Shown: piece by piece, positions 13,501 to 24,545 of the stretch
Layout of the letters: each line of letters begins with the position of its first letter
Numbering within the stretch: the first letter of the stretch is position 1
Origin: Lateolabrax maculatus
Taxonomy: Eukaryota > Chordata > Actinopteri > Acropomatiformes > Lateolabracidae
DNA: 64,000 nucleotides
Direction: 5' to 3'
Assembly: GCA_031216445.1 (NCBI GenBank)
Contig: CM062218.1
Location: 15,050,501 to 15,114,500, forward strand
The notes under the pieces: model-generated
The model's input: only the letters and a program-made list of their open reading frames with translations
What the model was told of the DNA's origin: nothing
Databases searched by the model: none
Program-made: the position numbers and the translations under genes

Positions 13501-16497
13501 GGCCTTTGATTTTACTGGTATTTATGTCACACGATGAAACCAAAACAAATAAGATGATAATTGTTTAAAATGTGTAAGGAGAAAATCACTTTCTTTACAA
13601 CAACTTCCAGATTTATCTCAGTTTAAATTAATTTAACGTCTAAAAATAAACGTTTGGACAAAAAAAAAAAAAAAAGAATCAAATTGGTATCTGTGGCCAA
13701 ATGAGTAAGTATTTGCCAAAATGTCAGTCTCTGTTGCACAGAGGGTAATTTGTAATTTCAAACAAAATGGAGAGACACCAGTTGTGTACGTTTAGATTAA
13801 TCACTTTGAAAATGTGATGTAAGTGAGGCTGCTGATCAAAATTACTTTTTAAAAACTCATTGCCATAGATAAATACGCAGATTAGGCAGTAAAATAAATA
13901 TTTTCCAAAGCCATTAGTAGAAAATCTTGGTATGTCTAAAATATTATGATGAGTTTCGGTGAGAACAAATTTTTCAAAAACATTTTAAGCCGTGAAATAA
14001 TTAGTTAAAAACTAATTATTAATTTTAACAAAATGTTTTTATTTTATTTAGACCCATTTTCTGACTTTTAAATCACGTTAATAGCAGCATTTTAAAATAT
14101 TTTTCCTTTTTAAAATAACTGAATTATTCTGACACAGTCTTGTAAATTGAATCCATGAGGTTTCCTCGGCCTATCAGTGGAAACTTTGTCAGGAGGACTA
14201 ATAATTTTAAAATGTGTTAAACCATAAAAACAGAAATACTGATCTAATAGGGTGCAACAAAAAACTACTTTTAGTTTTGCCTTAGAATGTTCAAACAAGT
14301 ATTTACAATTAAAATAGTGAAAACATATATTGAAATAGCATTCATTTAAATTATTACCGACCTCTTGTTGAAAGCAAGATTATAGTAATGTACTTGCTAA
14401 AATAAAATAGTTTCTCATACAGATAGAGCACATAAACACTTTTTTTTCCCCGGAAATAAAAGAGATAATGCTTCACGTCTTTTTCATCTAGACTCGCCTG
14501 ACAAACACAGACAGGCCCATGAGCAACCGGCCTGTGTACATAATTCACTATTTATTCCAAAACAAACTCCTCTGACAACAGAATGAGGGTATCTGCAGTT
14601 ACCAAACTAACCTTGTCACAGGTCTCATACAGAAGATCCACTGCCCTGAATGAAGACACACACTCAATTCAACGCCTTAAAAACATCGAAAAAAATCTAT
14701 ACCAGAGGTGAGATGAATAAAACAGAGGCTGGCTACATGACTTACTCGCCTTTTCCATGTTTGCTGTTGCTGAATGAGACTGAGCAGCCTGCTTGCAGCA
14801 GAAGTCGGTCTCCACAGCTCCAATTGAGCAGCTCCTGCAGGTGGGTCCAAGGTAAAGGTGAACGTCGCTCATTAATCATGGCTCTTTAGGCATTTTTTTT
14901 TTTTTTGCCCTTTTATGGTAAGATGGACGCGCAGCCTGCACACCAGGAATTAAAACAGCAAAGGAGTCAGGAAATGGTAAAAAAAAAAAAAAAAAAAAAA
15001 AGTTCCAGTTTAGACACACTTGTTGGATCTTATCGATAAATATTAATAAACATTGTTCCACTTAGTGGTTTAGTAGTTTAAGTTCATTTTTAAAGACAAT
15101 ATAACTGTTGTAACTCATTAACCTTAAAGGTTAGATTTACAAACCAGGCGTTAATACAACAGAACCTGAATGACTTGAGGCTAAGTGTGGGACATGCAGT
15201 GCTGCAAGTTTTCACTGTTCATCGTGTCATCAGGTGGGGATGATGACTTGGGGAACTGAGGAGTTAACGCTGACAGGGCCAGTGGGGCCCCATCCCTGTC
15301 GATAGCCTAACCTCGATGTTTTAATCAATGGAGTTTCTTTTTCGTCCCCTCAATAAGCCCAGAGCTCGATAAGGTTGTCATCACAAATGACGCCGACGTC
15401 CGCGCTCTCATCTCCTCCGTGGATAAACATGCCTTTATTATGCCAATAACTCTTTACCCCAGGGACAGGAGCGCGTACGGCCGCATACATTGAGAGACTC
15501 TGTGGCGCGTAAAAGACACATGCAGCTTCTCAAACTATGGGAAATTGACAGAGCTTTAAAAAAAAAAAAAACGTCTGATGGGAGGATTTAGATCTAAGAT
15601 TTGCCTTAAAATCCTGGGAAAAGTCTCTCTCATTCTGTACCATCCAAGACTTCCCCTCAGCAATGACACAGAGGAATATAGTTTTTTTTAGAGGTAAACG
15701 CACTTTAATACACATGATTGACCCGTAAACGTCACTCTGGACAAAACATTTGGTATGTGCTCCACTGGATTAAATAGATAACAGATAAAAGCCTGGAACA
15801 CACATGGCCTTACATGACCGGTTCCCCAACTGATAAAACTCAGCGCCCCGCTATTAGTACATGAAAGCATTACGCATCATGCAGATCTCACACAATAGAC
15901 ATTCAGACAGTCGCGACACACAACCACACAGGCCTTCAACACAGAGGTGACAATGATTAAGGAGGTACTGTAACAATGCACTCTATAACGATTAATAAAC
16001 GAGGTCATCTCGTTGATTGTGTGATGCCTAATTGACGACATCCAGTGCAATCAGCCTGGCCGTGGCCATGACGCACAACATTTGGCACATTTGAGGTATT
16101 TGTTTGTGTGTGCAGCTCTGTCACTTTACATCAGCACATTCAGCAGCACAGGTCAGGAGCAGGTGTAAGGAAGGTACTGGATATATTTTGCACCATCAAA
16201 GTCGTGGCGTATTTAACTTCAAATTCCAAAAGAAAGCGGACACATTTGAAACCATGACCTACATTTGTTTGGACAGCAATGTTATCGTTCTTCCGAACAT
16301 AATACACAATATAAAACAAACCTATAACTCAGAAATTGTCCATATTATTATCCAAAGTCCCAAATAGTGCATTAAGTCACCCTAAATGTCCACATATGTC
16401 ATCCATCAACCAGGACTTTGGCTTTGATACACTGGGTATGAGCTTTGATATATACAGGCCGTCTGGGGCCCAAAGAGGTAAAGAGGCAGTTGGTTTC
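13501..16497. other. Downstream region of hoxa1a
   Basis: AT-rich to 15.2 kb with poly-A runs (for example 14978-15001), then a moderately GC-rich stretch 15230-15500 with homeodomain-like TTTAATCAATGG and TTTATTATG motifs that looks like a possible conserved element. 15.5-16.5 kb probably includes the hoxa1a 3' UTR; a minus-strand ATTAAA is at 15704-15709. A weak DR5-like AGGTCA-ggagc-AGGTGT is at about 16151. Confidence 0.4.
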
Positions 16498-17921
16498 TTA
16501 GTTGGAGGAGTAAGGATCAGCCCCCGTGGAAGACACCGTGGAGGATGTGGGAGACGGGGTAGAGGGGGCTGAGTTAGACTTCTCTGACTCATCGTCCATT
16601 TTCTCTCCCGGGTCTGAGGACGGGGCTTTGGCCGGCAGCAGCCCTTCTTTCTCCCTCTTCTTCTGCTTCATCCTCCGGTTCTGGAACCAGATTTTCACCT
16701 GAGTCTCATTCAGCTGCAGCGCAGCCGCGATCTCAACGCGCCGCGCACGGGTCAGGTACTTGTTGAAGTGGAACTCCTTTTCCAGCTCCGTCAGCTGCTT
16801 GGTGGTGAAGTTGGTCCGGACCGTGTTCGGCTGACCCCCGTAACCGTACTCCCCAGACCTACCTGCAGACAGAGAAACAAATGACAGTGAACTTGCAGAA
16901 AACAGTTCCCCTACATGTTCTGCACAGCTGCTTGTGCCTGGGAGCAACTTTTACGCAGCAAGAGGCAACTTTTACGCAGCAGTCAATTAATGTCAGCTAC
17001 TTTAAAACATGCTGTAATACATGTGTCACTACTGTATACATTATAATAGCCTGCTCAATTTTACAATGAGGTATTCCCAGACTTCTTTTTTTGTACTATA
17101 ACACACTGTAACAAATTATGAAGATGTCAGGCAGTAAGTACCAAATTTAAAGCCTAAAAATGTAACACAACAACTTGGCTTTAAATGTGTTTATATTCCT
17201 GTGTGTCCCGTACAGAAAACATCTGCCAGCACTGTCTGACATCACTTCAAATAAAAGAGTCTCAGTGTTGTTTGCAGACGGAGCGCTTTCCCGTAAGCAC
17301 CACTTGGCACCCACCTGTTTTCGGTGGGTTCCTCTTGACTTTCATCCAGTCGAAGGTCTGTGCGGAGGATGCGCCCTCGGACAGCGGCGAGCAGCAGGCC
17401 TCCAGGTGAGCTGCGTGCAGTGGTGACAGCGGGTTCGAGCACCCAGGAAAAGGGCTGGCCTGCTCGTGCCCGCCGCCATAGGCAGCGTGGGCATACTGCA
17501 GCTGGCCCAGGGGGGCGGCACTGTAACCTTGGCGATGCTGCGAGACCACGGAGGAGGAAATGTTCCCCGAATACATCAGCGGGCCGCACTGGGGGAACCC
17601 CGCTGCGGCGTCTACTTCCTGGTTGAGCGCGTAATGGTTGTAGGTGGAACAGAAACCCTGGGGTCCATAGCCGGAGCTGCAGGCCGGATGGGCCCCGTAG
17701 GCGAGACCCAGCGAGCCCGCGGTGGACTGGTACGACCCCGGCTGGTGGGGGACGCCGTCGGGGGAAGCCCTGCTGGCCATGAAGCGGTCATCCGCTCCGC
17801 AGTTGTTGACGGTGACCGCGCACGACTGGAAAGTTGTAATCCCGTGGTCCGAGTGGAAAGCCCTGACCGAGCAGGAGCCCGCCTCACCGCTCATCACCGA
17901 GTAGTCTAAGAAGCTGCTCAT
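16498..17921 (-). CDS. hoxa1a: Homeobox protein Hox-A1a (two exons)
   Basis: Sequence-specific homeodomain transcription factor of paralogue group 1, acting in the nucleus with Pbx and Meis/Prep partners; the family patterns the anterior hindbrain. Exon 1 is 17315-17921 (donor CAG|GTGGGT) and exon 2 is 16498-16862 (acceptor CTGCAG|GTAGG), joined in phase 1 through a 452-bp intron, giving 323 residues, close to vertebrate Hoxa1. The start is the ATG at 17921, giving MSSFLDYSVM, which aligns with the MNSFLEYPIL start of other Hoxa1. Visible marks: the ITTFQSCAV block (residues 28-36), YALNQE, a hexapeptide variant TFDWMKVKR (189-197) typical of group 1, and the homeodomain at about 215-274 with the recognition helix containing KIWFQNRRMKQKKRE. 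The C-terminus ends DPYSSN. It is the most 3' gene of the cluster. A possible ATTAAA poly(A) signal lies at 15704-15709. The identity is secure; only the duplicate letter 'a' is inferred from cluster content. Confidence 0.97.
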
Positions 17922-18260
17922 TGTGGCATCGCTCTGCCTGGGGGCCGAGGGACCGTCCGCTCTACAGACACCCTCTGATCTCTTCCTCTCTCCCCTCTTA
18001 CCCCGAGTGACCGTGCCAACCTTTACCTATACTCTGTCCTTATCAGTGGAGGGGCGGAGGGGGGTGGGGGGGTGGGTGGGCGCGCACGGGCCCATATCAA
18101 TGAACGGGTGCCGTCACGTGGGCCCGGGTCAGCCAGTGAGGTACTTGTCCTCATCCCCTCAGCCGGTGACAGATTGGTGTTTGAGTGGCTATTTAAATTC
18201 CAGGCGCTCGTCGATCAAGGTGACGCGCGTCGCCACTAATGTATTGGCCGAGCAAACAAT
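17922..18260 (-). promoter_or_regulatory. hoxa1a: hoxa1a promoter region
   Basis: GC-rich sequence immediately upstream of the hoxa1a ATG with a palindromic E-box GTCACGTG at 18113-18120 (about 190 bp upstream) and a TATTTAAAT stretch near 18191. No precise transcription start can be fixed by eye. Confidence 0.5.
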
Positions 18261-19463
18261 GAGCCGGGAGGCAGACGGCGGTGGACAGCTCCGGGGTCGC
18301 ACGAAGAGCGGGGAACGGCGGACGCGACGACTTCTTAAACCCCCCCACCACACCCCACCCACCCGGCTGTGCGCTCTCCCGCCCGGGGGGGGGACAGATT
18401 AACGTTTCACCCCCTCTGCAACATCACCAGGAGGACGACCCGGCACCCTGACCTCAGGTACGGTATTTTTGGAACAGAGAGGAGAACCGGTGCGAGTGCG
18501 TGCGTGTGTCGGTGCGTGTGCGCGGTCGTGCGTGCGCCCTTCCGTGCGTGTCAGTAACGAGCGGGATGTCATGTGTAACAGTGTCCTTCTCTTCTGGATG
18601 GATGGATGGATGGGATGGATGGATGGATGGCTCGGGAGTGGTGTGTGCCACTGCCACGGGCTGTGTGTGGGCTCTCAGTGTGCCATTCCAGTGCGAGGTG
18701 TTTCGCGCTCTGACACTGCGAGGGATCTGCTCGGCAAATATTGTCACAGCGGGACACAGGGAGGGAGAGGAAGGGGAGGTCTGACTCCTGACCACCAGGC
18801 AGAAAGCACTCCAGCTCGGTCAAAGAGAGCTTTTTTTTTTTTTTTTTTTTTTTTCCATAAGTGAGTTCCACATCAAGGTCGCATTAGAAATGTCTGAGTG
18901 CCTTTCAGTACTTGCTGGGAGGTCACAGGTGATGTAACGACAAGACAACATATTAAACATTAAGCTGATGTGATATTAATTTTTTTTTTCCCGGGGTCAC
19001 AGGGTGTGATATCTACTCTGATTTCACTCCCACGTGTAGGCTATTCATTATGCATGTATAGTGATCAAATGATCTGATAATGCGAGGCCCCTTCGTGGAG
19101 CTAATGCGCCCGTGTAGCCCGAAGTGCGAGTGTGGGCTGATTATCCTATTAAGTTCATCAAATAAAGCTGCTGGAGAAATTAATGGCCACGGAAAGGAAG
19201 AGGCAGGGGGAAGAGTGTGCGTGGGAGAGCTGCCGTGTAGCGATAGCAGAGTGCAGGGCCAACCTCTCACTGAGGAAGGGAAAGAAAGGGGAGGGGAGAA
19301 GAAGGGGAAGGAAGGAGGGAGGGAGGGAGGAAGGGAAGATCACATGGAGGGATGAGCGCCCCCATTGGCGGCATGTGGTCAAACACCCAACAAGTTTACC
19401 AGTGTGCATGGCAGTATTCAGATGGATAGATACTTTATTGTGTGTTGCAGAGAACCTTTGAGG
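18261..19463. other. hoxa1a-hoxa2a intergenic, proximal part
   Basis: CpG-rich to about 18.6 kb, with a plus-strand splice-donor-like CAG|GTACGG at 18457, a GGAT tetranucleotide repeat at about 18597-18632 and a poly-T run at 18831-18855. A DR1 motif AGGTCA-c-AGGTGA is at 18920-18932. 19014-19160 is a moderately GC-rich stretch with TAAT-type motifs. 19270-19350 is an almost pure purine tract. Confidence 0.5.
18597..18632. repeat. (GGAT)n tetranucleotide repeat
   Basis: Runs of GGAT interrupted once by an extra G. Simple repeat in the hoxa1a upstream region. Confidence 0.85.
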
Positions 19464-19852
19464 CGGTGATGGAAAGTTACTAAGTACTGTACTTGTTGTA
19501 CTGCTACTTTATACTTCTACTCCACTAAATCTCAGAAGGAAATATTGTGATTTTTCCTCCAATACTTCCTCCATTTGTCTGATAGTTACCCTTGTACAGA
19601 CAACCTATGACAAGTTTATAAAATGACACATTGCAATACATTAGACTAAATATTTAGTAATGATAATTTGACAATGTAACATGCCTAATGATTGCTGTTA
19701 CTTTTGCTCCTTTCATTGTATTGCTACTACTTCTGTACTTCTATTTAAGTAAAATCTCGAATATGACTTTTCCTTGTAGTGGAGTAGAGCAGTACAGTGT
19801 GTTACTGCTACCTTTACTTGAGGGAAGGATCTGAATATTTCTTCCACCACTG
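19464..19852. mobile_element. Non-autonomous hAT-like MITE
   Basis: A 389-bp element with terminal inverted repeats of the type CAGTGGTGGAAAG (left end CGGTGATGGAAAG, right end the complement of CTTCCACCACTG), sub-terminal TACTTTTACTCCACTA and ACTTAAGTAAAAT-type blocks that are very common in teleost genomes, and no coding capacity. It is flanked by an 8-bp target duplication with one mismatch, CTTTGAGG at 19456-19463 and CTTTTAGG at 19853-19860, as expected for hAT transposition. It sits between hoxa1a and hoxa2a. Confidence 0.8.
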
Positions 19853-19860
19853 CTTTTAGG

Positions 19861-20029
19861 TTTAGATGTAAATAAGATTAAATATATGTAGCCTAGTCTA
19901 CTATAACTAGTACTGGCCTATTTTTAAAACGTGCACTGTAAGTTTCCATCTATTTCAAGCTCACGAAACACCAAAGAAAACTTCCCACCAGAGAAAAAAA
20001 AAGCGCAGTGGGGTCAATACTACCCCCCT

Positions 20030-20063
<34 letters not shown>

Positions 20064-22058
20064 CCACCCCCTCCTCTCTCTCCTCTGTCTTCCCAGCTGC
20101 CTCTGCCACAGCAGTGAGTGGGCGCAGTGGGTCCTGCCTGTGGAAACTTCTCCGGGCCTCGGAGCTTTCTCGGCTCTTTGTGTGAACACATGTGCGCAGA
20201 AAAGGCGCGCTGTCTCGGAATGATTCGGTTATCCGCTGGGCGCTGGAGTGCAGGAGTGGAGAGGATCCCCCCCACCCCCTTTTACCCCTATGCACCCCCC
20301 CAAACAAACACACACACACACACACTCCAGTTAACCAGTAGGCTAATGTGCAGCCAGTCGATGGGCTTCTTATGGCTTCCAGTTTATTCGATAAACCGCC
20401 CTGAACTCTGGAGCTTATGAATCTCGCACGTGTAGATGAGTTTTGGAATCGATCCGTGCAGGCCCGCGTCGCAACCGGTGGTTGTTTTTGCTCTCCTCAC
20501 ACACACACAGCTGTTAAAGTGGAATAACCTATTGAGTCAAGCTGTGCATAATAACTGCATCCCATAAGTCAACTCAAGTGCAATACAATAGAACAAGACT
20601 ATCCATAATGCGCATATTGAACTCCAAGACTTTGTGTACGCAGAGAACTACTCCAATAATGTGGTAAAATCCCCCAAAACTCCCTTGATAAAGTAGCCAG
20701 ATATTGCATAATGACCCTCTCTTCGCAGCTATTCTTAGTAAATGTATGTCTGATGAATCACATCGAGTCCAGAAGTAGTCTGTTTTGAGTTTGGGCTGCT
20801 TCTAACACACGGGGAAAGAGTGCAGCCTCATAACCTGAGCAGGCAGCTACTGCCGCTGTCGCCGAGCCAGAGCCGTGTTTAAACAAGCTATAAAAATGAA
20901 TTATTACCAAACGCATGCAGAGACTCAGCCCCCTTTTAGCCCAGGAATTGGGGAGTCCCGTATGAAATTGTAAGTGGGGTTTTATTTGTGCACATTACGC
21001 CACAATTGGTCTCCTTAATGTCCGTCTCATTCATGCCACGGAGTGATTTATGAGCTCCTGAAGGCAAACATGGCTCGGGTATTTGCCTGCAACATGCACA
21101 CAATGTTGAGAGCCCTGTCATGCGAAGATCCGTGCGGGCTTGTTTGCCTTTTACTCTGCAAAGTATGAAGTTTGAAGGTGAAAATAAAAATAATAGTCTC
21201 CATTTGGGTTTCTGTAGGCAGCATGAATACACATTTCTGTGTGAATCTAAATTTAAAAAATCTAAGGTAATGTCAGCAAAACTAATGCTACTTTTTGGCA
21301 TCAATAATTTGTTAATTAACCGCTAATTTGCAGACATTTAAAAGTAATTTTAGTACATTAAGAAAAAAAGTTTTATCACAAAAGTTTCAATAAGAAAAAA
21401 GTCTTTGCATTCATTTTAGAAAAAAGGGACTTCTTATGTTCCAGTAAATTATTTCAAACAATCCTTATTCTTTGTAAATTAAATTCTACAATGAAATACA
21501 ATTTCAAAACGTGTGTGCCTTCACAGCTCAACGCGGGCTAGACTATTTATATTCATTGCCAACCTGTTGTTAAATTTGCATAACGTCTCTATCTCTCTAT
21601 GCCCTACTTCTTTTATTTTGCATATTTTCTACATGAATAATTCAAGCACAAAATGTTCAGTGTAAAAATAGAAAAAGAAAGGACTCAAAACACCAGGAAA
21701 AAGGGATTGTAGCAAGTTAATTGTATTCTAACAAAAATATCCAAGACATTGGAAGCTATACAAAAATAAAAATGACCAGGTTCCATAGGCCTAATATTGT
21801 ATAATTATTCACATACACTCATAATTTCCATTCCAAGAGATCAATTTGTTATGGTAATTACAAGTCACGTTTGAGTAGAGCTATTTCAGTGATTTCATTT
21901 CATCCTTACCTTGTATTAATCGTCAAGTCAAATATCAACAGAGTAAATGTGCCGAATATACAAATAACATTAGAGTTAATACCATCGTAGCCTGATATTT
22001 ATTGTCCCGAGGGAGAGAGAGAGAAAAAAAAAAGAAAAGTTATTGTGATTGATTTCAG
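19861..22058. other. hoxa1a-hoxa2a intergenic, distal part
   Basis: Contains (AC)n at about 20032-20060 and 20307-20322, a pyrimidine-rich stretch, AT-rich sequence with an ATTTGCAT octamer near 21576, and the likely hoxa2a 3' UTR at its upper end. No gene seen. Confidence 0.5.
21998..22003 (-). terminator. hoxa2a: Candidate poly(A) signal of hoxa2a
   Basis: AATAAA on the minus strand 56 bp past the hoxa2a stop. Longer 3' UTRs remain possible. Confidence 0.4.
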
Positions 22059-23913
22059 TTAATAGTTCAGATGCTGCAGGTCGATTGTAGTTAGGGACTC
22101 CGAGAAAAAATAGAAACTGTCCGTAGAGATGTCCACGGGGCTGTCCAGAGACTCTGACAGGCTCGGCGAGGCTGCGTCGGAGAGCTGTAGGCAGGAATCC
22201 GAGGAGAAAGGTTGAAAGTCGTGTATAGAAACATCCAGGGCCGGGGGACTGTCGCCATTGTCCGGGCCAGATGCCGAGCCTGGGCCCATTGTTGACGCGC
22301 AGCCCGGAACAGTGGGTGACGGGCTGGGGAAATGTTTGAGATTCTTGTCATTGCTGTTCAGCGGCGCAGCAGCGAAGCCCATGGACTCGCCATTGTGGAG
22401 CTGCTGGGCCGCGCCGAGAGCGTTGTTCTGAAAGGAGCAGGTATCTCTCTCCAGCAGGGCCCCGCTCCGCTCGTACAGGGGGGCCTCGTCCTCCTCGTCG
22501 CTGTGGACGCTGCCCTCGGCGCCGGGGCCCTTCCCCTCGCCGTTGTGGTTCTCCTTGCTCTGGGTCTGCCGCTTGTGCTTCATGCGCCGGTTCTGGAACC
22601 ACACCTTGACCTGCCTCTCGGTCAGGTCCAGCAGGGCCGCGATCTCCACCCTGCGCGGCCGGCACAGGTACTTGTTGAAGTGGAACTCCTTCTCCAGCTC
22701 CAGGAGCTGGGTGTTGGTGTAGGCCGTCCTCAGCCGCCGGGAGCCCCCTCCTCCCCCGGCGCTCTCCACGATCTCAGGCGAGCCTGGGAGAAGAAGAGGG
22801 AAAGGAAGAAAGGAGGAAAAAAAAAAGGGAAAAAAAAGAAAAAAAAAAAAAGAAGCATCACGGTAGCAAGTGGGATTAAAACGCCGGGACACAACAGTTA
22901 CATAACCCCCGCTGCCCGTGAGTCTAGCGTTATGGCAAACCACTAGAGAGTGGCTGACAACACACCGCTGCAGCAAAATGGCCGCTGGAGCCACTGACCC
23001 AAGCTTTCCAGCATGTGCATCTATTATCCCCCCCCAAAAAATGATCACAGAATAAAGATACTGATCAGGTTGTTTTACACACCAAAATAATAAAATAACG
23101 TCCAGCATGAGCGTGAAGCAAAACACGGTGCACTATAAAAGCAGCGAGGTCCAGGCTGGTGTGGGATACTAATGAATGCTCCAGCTGCCCTCCTCGGCAA
23201 CGGCACTCCATCACTCTTCATTACTGTCACACATCAAAACTCTGCTACGGCTAGGGGAATAAATCATCTTACATCACCAAAAAACTTTACCTAAACTTTT
23301 TTCCCCCCTCCTCTTCTTGCTTCATAAACAATCACAGCAAAGCAACAATAATAAATCTGTCGGGATAAAAAAAAAAAAGTCTCCAGCCTATTTGTTTGGT
23401 TTTTTTTTTTGCAGATTTTTTTTCTGAAGGAAAGGCCTGCGCGCTGAGCTCTCCGGTTTAGCAACAGATAGTGAACACTTTTTGCAGTCGAGCGTTTTTT
23501 TTTTTTGGAAAGAAAAAAAAAAATAAAAATAAAATAAAAAATCACCCACCTTTCGGGGAGAAGCACACGGCTCCATTGGTGATGGCGGTAGCGGTGGAGG
23601 TCGGCAGGTGGTTCCTCTTCGACGCTTTCTTCTCCCGCATCCACGGGTACTCCGGGGGTAAGGAGGCTGTGGGCAGCGGGCTGCATCCGTCGGGGCTGTG
23701 TCTGGGCCGGCCGTGCCGCGGGTGGCTGCCCGGATTCAGGCTGGGGATGGTCTGCTCAAAGGGAGGAGGAATCAGTGTCGGGCGTGAAAGCGTCGAGCTC
23801 TTGATTGATGAACTTTGAAATGAATCAGCGACAGGGGGGAAAGATGTCAGGCACTCAGCAAGCGACGGCTGACTATTGATAAAACCGCTCTCTCGCTCGA
23901 ATTCGTAATTCAT
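22059..23913 (-). CDS. hoxa2a: Homeobox protein Hox-A2a (two exons)
   Basis: Group 2 Hox transcription factor; in vertebrates Hoxa2 specifies rhombomere 2-5 and second-arch neural crest identity. Exon 1 is 23550-23913 (donor AAAG|GTGGGT), exon 2 is 22059-22783 (acceptor CCCAG|GCTCG), phase 1, intron 766 bp, 362 residues (mammalian Hoxa2 is about 376). An upstream in-frame codon exists at 23979, but the ATG at 23913 gives MNYEFERESGFINSQPSLAE, the invariant Hoxa2 start. Other marks: PPFEQTIPSLNPGSHPRHG (50-68), hexapeptide EYPWMREK (88-95), homeodomain about 136-195 (SRRLRTAYTNTQ to KVWFQNRRMKHKRQTQ), and the C-terminal LTTIDLQHLNY shared by Hoxa2 orthologues. The gene appears intact, in contrast to zebrafish where hoxa2a is known as a pseudogene. 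An AATAAA on the minus strand lies at 21998-22003, 56 bp past the stop. The intron has Meis and Pbx-Hox motifs that could be a rhombomere-4 enhancer. Confidence 0.97.
23206..23266 (-). promoter_or_regulatory. hoxa2a: Candidate rhombomere-4 type enhancer in hoxa2a intron
   Basis: Within 61 bp of the intron are, read on the minus strand, TGATTTAT (23259-23266, Pbx-Hox consensus TGATNNAT), TGACAG (23224-23229, Meis/Prep) and TGATGGAG (23206-23213, near Pbx-Hox). A Hoxb1-dependent r4 enhancer built from such sites is known in the mammalian Hoxa2 intron. Homology is inferred from motif content and position only. Confidence 0.5.
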
Positions 23914-24448
23914 CTCCGCTCCCTGAGAGCCGAGGAAAGTTTGCACGCGTATTTTTTTTTTAGAAATGTTGCGGCTCACTGAGGACGAGAAAGAAAAAAA
24001 ATCATTAAAAAAAAAAATCTCCTGGTGGTGTTTTTTTTTTTTTTTTTCTATATCACTGATTACGGCCGTGTGGGGACCGAGCTACTATTAAACTATTGAA
24101 TTCATGGAGACAAGGTTGAAATTGGACCGAATTGCCTGTCACATGATTACCTCTGCCCAATGACAATTTGGGGTTTAATCAAAAGAAGCCACTGTCTGCC
24201 TGATTGATCCAAAAACTCAGATGAAGAACGCCTTGCTCAGCTGGGGGGGACGACTGTTTTTATTTACATCTTTGTCCGCTCAGTTTATCCTCCTCTTGCC
24301 CCTCCAGTCCTGTCCACTAAGCTACAAAATGTGTTTTTTGAGAATGGCTGACGCTCACTATTACAGGGAAGGAGCCCAGCCTGGGGTGCGCGGATTCGTG
24401 CACTCCTCTTTCTCGTATTGTTTGAGGATGTCAGTCGAGAACGCCCCC

Positions 24449-24449
24449 A

Positions 24450-24544
<95 letters not shown>
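24449..24544. repeat. Long (CA)n microsatellite upstream of hoxa2a
   Basis: About 47 CA units with one CAGA interruption near 24500, 540 bp upstream of the hoxa2a ATG. Long alternating purine-pyrimidine runs of this kind can adopt Z-DNA and vary in length between individuals. Confidence 0.95.

Positions 24545-24545
<1 letters not shown>

Noticed and set aside
15180..15260. Possible RARE near GATGACTTGGGGAACT
   Set aside because: Half sites deviate too far from RGKTCA and the spacing is irregular.
16151..16167. DR5-like AGGTCA-ggagc-AGGTGT downstream of hoxa1a
   Set aside because: The second half site lacks the TCA end; kept only as a note in the hoxa1a downstream entry.
17466..17909. 147-codon plus-strand frame
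   Set aside because: Antisense of hoxa1a exon 1.
22332..22946. 204-codon plus-strand frame
   Set aside because: Antisense of the hoxa2a homeobox exon; leucine/valine-rich mirror of GC-rich coding sequence.
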